10,607 nt of DNA, taken from positions 1 to 10,607 of the forward strand of contig JACNLN010000120.1 in the NCBI GenBank assembly GCA_014381485.1, given 5' to 3'. The notes under the pieces are model-generated. The model worked only from the letters and a program-made list of their open reading frames with translations, ran no database searches and was not told where the DNA came from. This DNA is from Fidelibacterota bacterium (GTDB taxonomy: Bacteria; Fidelibacterota; Marinisomatia; Marinisomatales; CAZVFT01). This document shows positions 1 to 5,380 of the stretch, piece after piece. How positions within the stretch are numbered: the stretch's first letter is position 1; every line of letters starts with the position of its first letter. A program made the translations under genes and the position numbers.

Positions 1-158
1 GTTATTATCTTTTACCTTTCAACAGATAGACCATAGTTCTTCAATACATTGTATAAAGCTTTTTCATAAACCGATTCCAGAAATCCAAATCTCAGTTCAT
101 TATATACTTCATAGAACGCCTTTATTATCTTGTCCGTTATCTCTTTATGTTTTAACAC
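1..158 (-). pseudogene. GxxExxY family (PDDEXK_3-like) gene, interrupted by a stop and cut by the window edge
   Basis: A reading frame opens at a GTG (158-156) that overlaps the stop of the preceding gene (TAGTG). It encodes 48 residues beginning V/M-LKHKEITDKII and then meets TAA at 14-12. Residues 25-31 are GFLESVY, which is exactly the G-x-x-E-x-x-Y signature that names this family. The surrounding helices (KIIKAFYEVYNEL, YEKALYNVLKNYGL) are also typical. Known members are about 120-130 residues and belong to the PD-(D/E)XK nuclease-like superfamily; their cellular role is unknown. After the stop the same frame reads K-I-I, and family members usually have VE(R/K)Q followed by basic or hydrophobic residues here. 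The TAA therefore looks like a single-base change of a CAA glutamine codon. The rest lies outside the window, so I cannot tell an inactivated gene from a short one. Such genes often sit in repeat-rich insertions, and a 10-bp-unit repeat array directly precedes this one. Confidence 0.75.
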
Positions 159-661
159 TATTCTATCTGCGCTTTTCCGCGTTCATCTGCGGCCGCCTCA
201 ATGGCGCCTACAATCTTTTGGTAACCTGTGCAGCGACAGATATTACCAGCCAACTCGTTTTGGATTGTCTCACGATCGGGGGATGGATGGTCTTTAAGGA
301 TCTGCTCGCCCGATAATACCATCCCCGGAATACAGTATCCGCACTGAATAGAATGATGGTCAATGAACGCCTGCTGGAGTTTGGTAAGCTTGCCATTTTT
401 GGATAGTCCTTCAATAGTCATAATTTCAGAACCATCTGTTTCCACCGCAAATACCAGACAGGAGTTTACAATCTTACCATCGAGAATCACTGTACAAGCA
501 CCGCATTCTCCCTCAGAACAAACCTCTTTGGGACCTGTTAATCCGAGTTCATCCCGTAAAAAGTCCAGAAGGCGAAGGTGGGTAGGAATTCTCTTTCGAA
601 CTTTTAGTCCATTTACATTCAGTTCTAAATCAGTGTACTCTACTTTTTTTGGATTAATCAC
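158..661 (-). CDS. [2Fe-2S] iron-sulfur subunit of a xanthine dehydrogenase-family molybdenum hydroxylase
   Basis: This 167-residue protein is the electron-transfer subunit that carries two [2Fe-2S] clusters in xanthine dehydrogenase/CO dehydrogenase-type enzymes. The N-terminal ferredoxin-like domain has CSEGECGACTV and a further Cys in IVNSC (about residues 48-68). The C-terminal helical domain has QCGYC and NICRCTGYQ (about residues 107-147), so all eight cluster cysteines are present. The start is GTG (661-659), overlapping the upstream stop by four bases (GTGA). No Shine-Dalgarno is visible, so translation probably depends on coupling. Length matches the family (about 155-165), except that the last residues (ADERGKAQIE) come from a repeat array and look acquired. 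The FAD and molybdopterin subunits are not in the window. Directly downstream is a GxxExxY gene, so partner genes may have been separated. With ssnA and carbamate kinase nearby, a purine or selenium-dependent hydroxylase is the likeliest complex (inference). Confidence 0.92.
   Translation of the reverse strand: MINPKKVEYTDLELNVNGLKVRKRIPTHLRLLDFLRDELGLTGPKEVCSEGECGACTVILDGKIVNSCLVFAVETDGSEIMTIEGLSKNGKLTKLQQAFIDHHSIQCGYCIPGMVLSGEQILKDHPSPDRETIQNELAGNICRCTGYQKIVGAIEAAADERGKAQIE
162..191 (-). repeat. Array of three 10-bp units (CGCNNATNAA family)
   Basis: On the minus strand three successive 10-bp units begin at 191, 181 and 171, each starting with CGC: CGCAGATGAA, CGCGGAAAAG, CGCAGATAGA. The array encodes the last residues of the [2Fe-2S] protein (ADERGKAQIE) and ends just before the GxxExxY frame. 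Related 10-bp units occur at 4215-4244, 4355-4371, 7361-7390 and 7431-7450. Confidence 0.6.
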
Positions 662-1899
662 GAAATAAAATAAATTGCTTCTTTAAAATGATCCAGATCA
701 GGAGTTATGGGATCTGGAATAGATATCTTTTTTTGAGCAGCTGGAATATCTTTTAAACCGCTCCCTGTGATTAAAATAACAATTTCATCAGACTTCTTCA
801 CTTTACCATCATTCAACGCTATCAGAAATCCTGCATAGGTAGCTGAGGCTGCCGGTTCTGCAAAGATTCCACTGGAAGAGGCAAGATCTTTTTGAGCAGA
901 CAAAATTTCGTCATCCGTCACGGTAACACCAAATCCGCCACTCTTGCGAACAGCACGTATAGCTTTCATCCCATCTCTCGGCATATCAACAGAAATGCTG
1001 TCAGCAATTGTTTTTGCTTTTACAGGTTCAATTGATCTATCATGCATTAATGCTGTCACAATCGCTGCAGAATCCTCAGCCTGAACAGCGATGATTTTTG
1101 GAATCCGACTTGTCCAACCCAATTGAAGAAGATCATAAAACCCTTTATACACTCCACCAATAATGCAACCATCACCCACCGGGACAAAGACTTTATCCGG
1201 CACCTTCCAATTTAATTGTTCAGCAATTTCCAGAGCAACCGTCTTTTTCCCTTCCGATAATACCGGGTTAATTCCAGTACTGCGGGAGTACCAACCGTAC
1301 TTTTCTACAACTTTCTTGGATAAATCAAAAGCATCATCATAACTCCCTTTAACAAGAATCAGAGTAGCACCATATTGAAGAATTTGGGTCAATTTTGCTT
1401 TTGGTGCAGAAGCAGGTGCAATGATGACAGCTTTCTTTCCATAAAATGCAGAAAGAGCCGCCAGCGATGCAGCTGCATTTCCGGTGGAAGCCGCAACGAT
1501 TGTTTCTTCACCCAATTCTGTGGCGTGCTGAATTCCAATATCCGATGCCCGGTCTTTCAGCGATCCGGACGGATTTCGTGTGTCGTCTTTAATGTAAAAG
1601 TTCGCTATTTGGAATTCATTTGCAATTTCAGGGAATGAAATCAACGGCGTGCCACCAACTTGCAATGAGCGATTCTCCGGTACGTTTTGCACCGGCAATA
1701 ACGGCAAATATCGCCAATGAGAACGATCAGGATTTTCTGCCAATGTCTGTTTTGACCAACTCCGTTTAATCAGATTGTAATTGTAAATGTAATCCAGATT
1801 TTCGCCGCAATCACACTGATATCGGAACGGTTCAATTTCGTATTCAGTACCGCAAGAGACGCATTGGTAATTGGATATTGGATGTTGGACTTTGGTCAT
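658..1899 (-). CDS. Threonine synthase-like PLP-dependent enzyme with N-terminal zinc ribbon
   Basis: This is a 413-residue fold-type II PLP enzyme. Residues 13-31 carry CVSC and CDC, a zinc-ribbon arrangement common at the N-terminus of threonine synthases of this subgroup. NPSGSLKDR (109-117) contains the Schiff-base lysine, K115. AASTGNAAAS is the substrate and carboxylate loop, PVGDGCIIGG is the glycine-rich phosphate site, and ITGSGLKD lies near the C-terminus. By family it would perform a beta/gamma-replacement or elimination on an amino acid. No homoserine-pathway genes are nearby, so a catabolic role such as an ammonia-lyase in purine or ureido-amino-acid breakdown is plausible but inferred. 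The ATG (1899-1897) overlaps the toxin stop as ATGA and has no clear Shine-Dalgarno. The first codons consist of degenerate TCCAATAT-type repeats, so residues 1-11 may be non-native. The 3' end overlaps the [2Fe-2S] gene by four bases. Confidence 0.88.
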   Translation of the reverse strand: MTKVQHPISNYQCVSCGTEYEIEPFRYQCDCGENLDYIYNYNLIKRSWSKQTLAENPDRSHWRYLPLLPVQNVPENRSLQVGGTPLISFPEIANEFQIANFYIKDDTRNPSGSLKDRASDIGIQHATELGEETIVAASTGNAAASLAALSAFYGKKAVIIAPASAPKAKLTQILQYGATLILVKGSYDDAFDLSKKVVEKYGWYSRSTGINPVLSEGKKTVALEIAEQLNWKVPDKVFVPVGDGCIIGGVYKGFYDLLQLGWTSRIPKIIAVQAEDSAAIVTALMHDRSIEPVKAKTIADSISVDMPRDGMKAIRAVRKSGGFGVTVTDDEILSAQKDLASSSGIFAEPAASATYAGFLIALNDGKVKKSDEIVILITGSGLKDIPAAQKKISIPDPITPDLDHFKEAIYFIS

Positions 1900-2150
1900 T
1901 TTCGATAAACTTCTTTTCTGTGTGCGATTCGTAAAATCAAAACGGTGTTTTTTGAAATTGTGTAAATCACACTATAATTTCCGATTCTGAACCGGAATAA
2001 TCCTTTAAATTTACCCGAGAGCATTTTACCGGGCGTTGGTTCTTTTACCAATTCAGAATCAATTTTATCCAGAATTTTTCGTACAGTACCTTTGTCAATC
2101 CGGCGTAAATCTTTTTCAACACTCGATTTGAAGCGGATTTTATAAACCAA
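1896..2150 (-). CDS. RelE/ParE-family toxin
   Basis: This 84-residue basic protein has the RelE/ParE plan: an N-terminal helix pair (SVEKDLRRIDKGTVRKILDKI) followed by the beta-sheet core with GLFRFRIGNYSVIYTI and the C-terminal ILRIAHRKEVYRK. Family members are mRNA interferases acting at the ribosome (RelE) or gyrase poisons (ParE). Sequence alone does not separate them, although the HRKEVY ending is more usual in RelE-type members. The gene starts at ATG 2150 inside the antitoxin gene (11-bp overlap), the usual coupled arrangement. Its TGA stop overlaps the next gene's ATG as ATGA. The pair is thus wedged into a metabolic operon, so translation of the PLP enzyme downstream may be coupled to the toxin. 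Length and core residues look intact. Confidence 0.9.
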   Translation of the reverse strand: MVYKIRFKSSVEKDLRRIDKGTVRKILDKIDSELVKEPTPGKMLSGKFKGLFRFRIGNYSVIYTISKNTVLILRIAHRKEVYRK

Positions 2151-2358
2151 ATTTCGCTCTCATCTCATCTGAGGAAATTATTGCATCGTCCTTATCATTC
2201 AGACGATCCAGAGCAATTTGATAATCCACATATTCAGCAAGATAATTTTCCAGCGCCTTGCGAATCACATAGGATTTCGGACGGTCAATCAAGTTCGCTA
2301 TTTTTTCCAGTTCTTCAGAAATATCTGCTGGCAAACGCAATGAAATTGGTTTAGTCAT
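2140..2358 (-). CDS. Ribbon-helix-helix antitoxin
   Basis: This 72-residue protein pairs with the downstream RelE-type toxin. Residues 1-44 (KPISLRLPADISEELEKIANLIDRPKSYVIRKALENYL) form a ribbon-helix-helix DNA-binding domain: a beta strand followed by two amphipathic helices with the RPKSYVIRKAL turn. The remaining segment (ALDRLNDKDDAIISSDEMRAKFGL) would wrap the toxin. The start ATG (2358-2356) has only a weak AAGAGA ribosome binding site. Such antitoxins repress their own promoter, and two direct repeats lie upstream at 2394-2411 that could be the operator. The gene overlaps the toxin by 11 bp. Confidence 0.9.
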   Translation of the reverse strand: MTKPISLRLPADISEELEKIANLIDRPKSYVIRKALENYLAEYVDYQIALDRLNDKDDAIISSDEMRAKFGL

Positions 2359-2393
2359 AATTATTTCTCTTTTTGTAAATCAATGTAATTTAT

Positions 2394-2411
2394 GTATTAC
2401 AACGTATTACA
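2394..2411. promoter_or_regulatory. Possible antitoxin operator: two 8-bp direct repeats 10 bp apart
   Basis: GTATTACA occurs at 2394-2401 and again at 2404-2411, one helical turn apart, 36-53 bp upstream of the antitoxin start. Ribbon-helix-helix repressors bind tandem short sites on one face of DNA, so autoregulation is plausible. A nearby ATTAC/GTAAT pair (2386-2400 region) adds partial inverted symmetry. I could not define a convincing -35/-10 pair. The rest of the 2359-2485 gap shows no other clear signal. Confidence 0.4.
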
Positions 2412-2485
2412 CGCAACTTCATTTTTTAATGATTTAGGGAATTTACAAGCAAATGTACAAGTTTATTCACTATCAATGATCTATG

Positions 2486-2737
2486 TTATGTACCAATATT
2501 GCTTCTGATTTGTTTTAGATCATTTTCATTGGGAACACCCACTTGAATGACCTTTCCATCTATGACCAAGGATGGAATGGCATTGATTTTATATTTCGCT
2601 GCCAACTGACAGCAACTGCCATCGGTTCAATCGCTTGCTCGATGTACGGTTATTGACAATTCTGGAAATTCTTTTTCCAGAATGTCTAAAGTTCTTAGAC
2701 AGAGAGGACACTCTGCACTAAAAAATTCTACTTGCAT
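2486..2737 (-). CDS. Candidate selenoprotein: small thioredoxin-fold redox protein with in-frame UGA (Sec37)
   Basis: Reading from ATG 2737 gives 83 residues with one internal TGA at 2629-2627 and a TAA stop at 2488-2486. The N-terminal half is VEFFSAECPLC (thioredoxin-like strand and CXXC, C10/C13) plus a helix and SITVHRASD. Then come U37 and TDGSCCQLAAKY, and then INAIPSLVIDGKVIQVG, the cis-proline (P55) and strand typical of thioredoxin folds. Fold features are therefore intact on both sides of the TGA. The ribosome binding site is strong (AGGAG at 2748-2744, six-base spacing) and the start overlaps the PLP gene end by 20 bp. TGA serves as a normal stop in at least three neighbouring genes, so it is not reassigned as a standard codon. 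A SECIS-like hairpin follows the TGA. Role inferred: thiol/selenol redox. The alternative is a recent nonsense mutation of a Cys-containing gene (TGT/TGC to TGA). Confidence 0.72.
2596..2626 (-). promoter_or_regulatory. Candidate bacterial SECIS hairpin
   Basis: Beginning 11 nt after the UGA (2629-2627), the transcript can form an uninterrupted 8-bp stem, UUGCUGUC (2615-2608) with GGCAGCGA (2603-2596), closing a four-base loop AGUU (2607-2604). The loop starts 19 nt after the UGA and has G at its second position. The published bacterial SECIS consensus, as I recall it, requires an apical loop about 16-37 nt from the UGA with a G among its first two bases, and this fits. A competing hairpin (CCGAU-GGCAG with CUGUC-A-GUUGG, 2625-2602) also starts right after the UGA. 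Confidence 0.6.
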
Positions 2738-4196
2738 TTTTCTCTCCTTTTTTTACTTTTTCGTTGAATTCCTCGATTTTCTCGTCCCACTCATTAACTT
2801 TTGCAAATTGGTTTTTCCAATAATCGTCGTCGTGCCATTGTGCATCGAGTTCTTCGGCGGTTTTTCCTTGTTGTTCCACCCATGTAAAATATTTCAAGTT
2901 GTGAATACGCTTTTTTTCGTAGTAGGAAAGTTCCAGCATGTCGTCTTTTCCGATTCCCAAAAGTCGCCGTTCGAAATCCACTGCTGCCTGCGTTTCGGTG
3001 TATTTTCCGAATTTTTCATTCGCTTCGGCTAGTCGAGATTGATACATTTCCATCGAATCGGTTGCCACAGTAAAAACACAATCGTTTTCATTGAGTTCAT
3101 AATATTTCGCCATCTTCACAGAACCTAAAATGTTCGCAATCGAAGAAATCCCGAAATGATTCAATTTTTCGCCCAATTCTTCTGAAAGTCCCAGTTTTTC
3201 AAGATATGATTTTCCAGTCGGTTCATTGAATAAACGAATGAGCCTCATCGGTGCTTCGTCATCAATTCCAACAACCATATCGAGATTTTTCACATTCATA
3301 ATCCACGGAATATGTTTATCGCCAATTCCTTCAATTCGGTGTCCGCCATAGCCGTTGTAAAGCATTGTTGGAACCTGACTGGCTTCTCCGGCGGCGATTG
3401 TGATTTGCGGAAATTTCTCCCGGAGATAGTCTCCACTACCAAGAGTCCCCGCTGAACCCTGCGTCAAAAATAACCCGCTGAATCGTTGGTTTTCAATTTT
3501 TTCAGATTCAAAAACTTCTTCCATCGCTGGACCAGTTACGGCGTAGTGCCATAAGGAATTTCCAATTTCGCTGAACTGATTTAAATTGACAATTTCATCT
3601 CCGCGATCAGCGATTAATTCTTTGACTTTATCGTATATTTCTTTGACGTTTGCCTCACCACCTGGTGTTGCGATAACTTCCGCACCGACTTCTTCAAGCC
3701 AATCGAACCGTTCTTGTGACATCTCTTCCGGCAAGACAGCAATCGAAGGGCAGCCGAGCAAATACCCATCATAAGCTCCGCCACGACAGTAATTTCCCGT
3801 CGAGGGCCAGAGTGCTTTTTGGCGGGTCGGGTCAAATTTTCCGGTAACCAGTTTTTCCACCAGCGGTCCAAATGTCGCACCAACTTTGTGAGCACCTGTC
3901 GGGAAATACTTTCCGAGTAAAATGAAAATTCGGGCTTTCACACCGGTCAATTCCGATGGGAGTTCGAGATAATTTACCTTCCCAAATCCACCGCCTTTTT
4001 TCACTGGTTCATTTTTCCATGTGATGCGGAATAAATTCCTCGGATCCAAATCCCACAAACCGATAGATTTCAAATCGTTTTTGATCTCATCAGGAATTAA
4101 CTCTGGATTCCGCATTTGTTTGTAAGTCGGAATGATAATGTTACGCTCCCGACAGCGCTGGATGGTGTTTTTTAAGATTTGTTCTTGTTTTGTCAT
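2718..4196 (-). CDS. Fold-type II PLP-dependent enzyme (tryptophan synthase beta/cysteine synthase superfamily), probable catabolic lyase
   Basis: This 492-residue protein belongs to the PLP fold-type II group often annotated only as 'pyridoxal-phosphate dependent enzyme, beta subunit'. The Schiff-base lysine is K104 in FPTGAHKVGATFG. WPSTGNYCRGGAYDG is the substrate loop and QGSAGTLGSGDYL the glycine-rich phosphate-binding loop. The N-terminus (about residues 1-80) and the Trp/acid-rich C-terminus (about residues 420-492) are longer than in cysteine synthase. It is not a close match to the ygeX diaminopropionate ammonia-lyase sequence I know, but it sits where ygeX would be expected, after carbamate kinase. 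A lyase that deaminates the product of ureido-group removal is inferred. The start ATG 4196 has an AAGGAA ribosome binding site. The 3' end contains the Shine-Dalgarno and the first 20 bases of the selenoprotein candidate, which implies coupled translation. Exact substrate unknown. Confidence 0.88.
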   Translation of the reverse strand: MTKQEQILKNTIQRCRERNIIIPTYKQMRNPELIPDEIKNDLKSIGLWDLDPRNLFRITWKNEPVKKGGGFGKVNYLELPSELTGVKARIFILLGKYFPTGAHKVGATFGPLVEKLVTGKFDPTRQKALWPSTGNYCRGGAYDGYLLGCPSIAVLPEEMSQERFDWLEEVGAEVIATPGGEANVKEIYDKVKELIADRGDEIVNLNQFSEIGNSLWHYAVTGPAMEEVFESEKIENQRFSGLFLTQGSAGTLGSGDYLREKFPQITIAAGEASQVPTMLYNGYGGHRIEGIGDKHIPWIMNVKNLDMVVGIDDEAPMRLIRLFNEPTGKSYLEKLGLSEELGEKLNHFGISSIANILGSVKMAKYYELNENDCVFTVATDSMEMYQSRLAEANEKFGKYTETQAAVDFERRLLGIGKDDMLELSYYEKKRIHNLKYFTWVEQQGKTAEELDAQWHDDDYWKNQFAKVNEWDEKIEEFNEKVKKGEKNASRIF

Positions 4197-4214
4197 ATTT
4201 TTTCCTTTTTTAAC

Positions 4215-4244
4215 CGCGAATGAACGCTAATTAACGCGAAAAAT
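4215..4244 (+). repeat. Array of 10-bp units (CGCNNATNAA family)
   Basis: Units begin at 4215 (CGCGAATGAA), 4225 (CGCTAATTAA) and 4235 (CGCGAAAAAT). The array abuts the ribosome binding site of the PLP gene at 4196. It faces a minus-oriented pair of the same units at 4371-4355. Confidence 0.65.
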
Positions 4245-4400
4245 TTTTATTCATTGTTTTGCATTTCAAAGAACTACATTTAGCATTCATATTTTTAGAT
4301 ACTAACTTAGTCAACAGTTTTGTAAACCAAATCTTTTTCCAATAATTCAACCATATTAGCATCCATTCGCGTCAACTTGTCCAGCTTTTGTCGGAACTTG

Positions 4401-4425
4401 TCAGGCTCCTGACTGATTAGCGGTT
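4401..4425. repeat. 25-bp exact repeat with palindrome, copy 1 (pair at 7459-7483)
   Basis: This segment is identical to 7459-7483; four more matching bases beyond one mismatch extend it on the left (4396-4399). It contains the near-palindrome GTCAGG-CT-CCTGAC (4400-4413), a 6-bp inverted repeat with a two-base centre. It also contains the stop codon of carbamate kinase. There is no T-run after it on the transcribed strand, so it does not look like an intrinsic terminator. Confidence 0.8.
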
Positions 4426-5379
4426 GATAATCTGTGTTCCGGTTTTACCATTCAGAGCATCAATGGCTGTATCCAGGGAAGTAATAATCGCTCGTTCGCC
4501 ACTGGACTTTACAAATCGGATACATGCTTCTACTTTTGGTGCCATACTCCCGGTACCAAAGTGTCCTTCCTGTAAATAGTTCTCGGCTTGTTCAACAGTG
4601 ATTTCATCCAATTGTATTTGATCCGATTTGCCAAAATTAAGATAAACATGCTCAACATCGGTGAGTACGAGGAAAATATCACCGTGGACGACTTCTGCAA
4701 GTTTCTGTCCTGCTTTGTCTTTATCCACAACTGCTTCCACCCCGATGAGTGTTCCATCAGGTCTTTTCACTACGGGAATCCCACCACCACCTGAAGTGAC
4801 TACGATAACCCTGGCAGCGAGAAGATATCTGATGGCTTCTGCCTCCACAAGTCCGATAGGCTCTGGTGAAGGAACAACACGGCGCCACCCTTTTTCCTCA
4901 GAGGGTTTGACCTCTTTTACAATATAACCTTTAGATTTCTGCAGGTCAAGAGCTTCCCCTTTTGTATAAAATGGCCCCACAGGTTTTGTGGGATTCTCAA
5001 AATCGGGATCGTGTTCATCAACTAAAACCTGAGTAATTACCGTAGCAATGGGAATCTCACGACCATCTTTGCGAAATGCATTTTGAAGTTGGTTCTGGAA
5101 CATATAACCAATTTCGCCTTGAGTCATAGCATCCACAACATCCAGCGGCATAGATGGAACAAGCATTTTGCTTTCTTCCTGCTGGATAAGAAGATTCCCT
5201 GCCTGCGGACCGTTGCCATGCGTAAGAACCAGTTTATATCCAAGTTTGTTCATCTTCACCAACTGTTCACAGGTTAAAGCAATGTTTTTAAACTGATCTT
5301 CTGATGTACCGGATTCTCCCGGTTTTTTTATAGCATTTCCGCCAAGGGCGATAACAACGAGCTTTCGTTTGTCCTTCAT
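4417..5379 (-). CDS. arcC: Carbamate kinase
   Basis: This 320-residue enzyme catalyses carbamoyl phosphate + ADP = ATP + carbamate in the cytoplasm, giving one ATP per carbamoyl group. Signatures in order are VVIALGGNAI (8-17), THGNGPQAGN (53-62), RRVVPSPEP, VVTSGGGGIPVV with the GGGG nucleotide/carbamate loop, VVDKDKAG, LTDVEHVY, and FGTGSMAPKVEA near the C-terminus. Length matches the family (about 310-320). I chose ATG 5379 because it has a perfect GGAGG at 5390-5386 with six-base spacing and starts one base after the preceding gene's stop. A longer frame back to 5454 adds 25 residues lying inside the upstream gene and is rejected. It receives carbamoyl phosphate from the two carbamoyltransferases directly upstream, so this is a substrate-level phosphorylation module. 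Its last codons and stop lie in a repeated element. Confidence 0.97.
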   Translation of the reverse strand: MKDKRKLVVIALGGNAIKKPGESGTSEDQFKNIALTCEQLVKMNKLGYKLVLTHGNGPQAGNLLIQQEESKMLVPSMPLDVVDAMTQGEIGYMFQNQLQNAFRKDGREIPIATVITQVLVDEHDPDFENPTKPVGPFYTKGEALDLQKSKGYIVKEVKPSEEKGWRRVVPSPEPIGLVEAEAIRYLLAARVIVVTSGGGGIPVVKRPDGTLIGVEAVVDKDKAGQKLAEVVHGDIFLVLTDVEHVYLNFGKSDQIQLDEITVEQAENYLQEGHFGTGSMAPKVEACIRFVKSSGERAIITSLDTAIDALNGKTGTQIINR

Positions 5380-5380
5380 A

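Larger units (their letters stand above)
4212..4425. mobile_element. MITE-like intergenic element, copy 1 (214 bp)
   Basis: The element is bounded by inverted ends: AACCGCGAATGAA on the plus strand at 4212-4224 and AACCGCTAATCAG on the minus strand at 4425-4413. Inside are a plus-oriented 10-bp-unit array (4215-4244), an AT-rich middle, a minus-oriented pair of units (4371-4355), and the repeat shared with 7459-7483. The arcC stop codon (TAA, 4419-4417) lies within the left end, and the PLP gene's ribosome binding site begins just beyond the right end. The same order of parts occurs at 7359-7494. No transposase is present, so mobility is inferred from structure only. Confidence 0.45.

Noticed and set aside
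2627..2629. Frameshift or two separate small genes instead of Sec read-through
   Set aside because: Both halves are in the same frame without any indel, each alone is an incomplete thioredoxin fold, and no start or ribosome binding site precedes the second half.
2682..3032. Plus-strand frame of 116 codons
   Set aside because: It is a hydrophobic shadow of the PLP gene's C-terminal coding strand and covers the start of the selenoprotein candidate. It has no family features.
4400..4413. Intrinsic terminator after arcC
   Set aside because: The palindrome has only a 6-bp stem with a two-base centre and no T-run follows on the transcribed strand.
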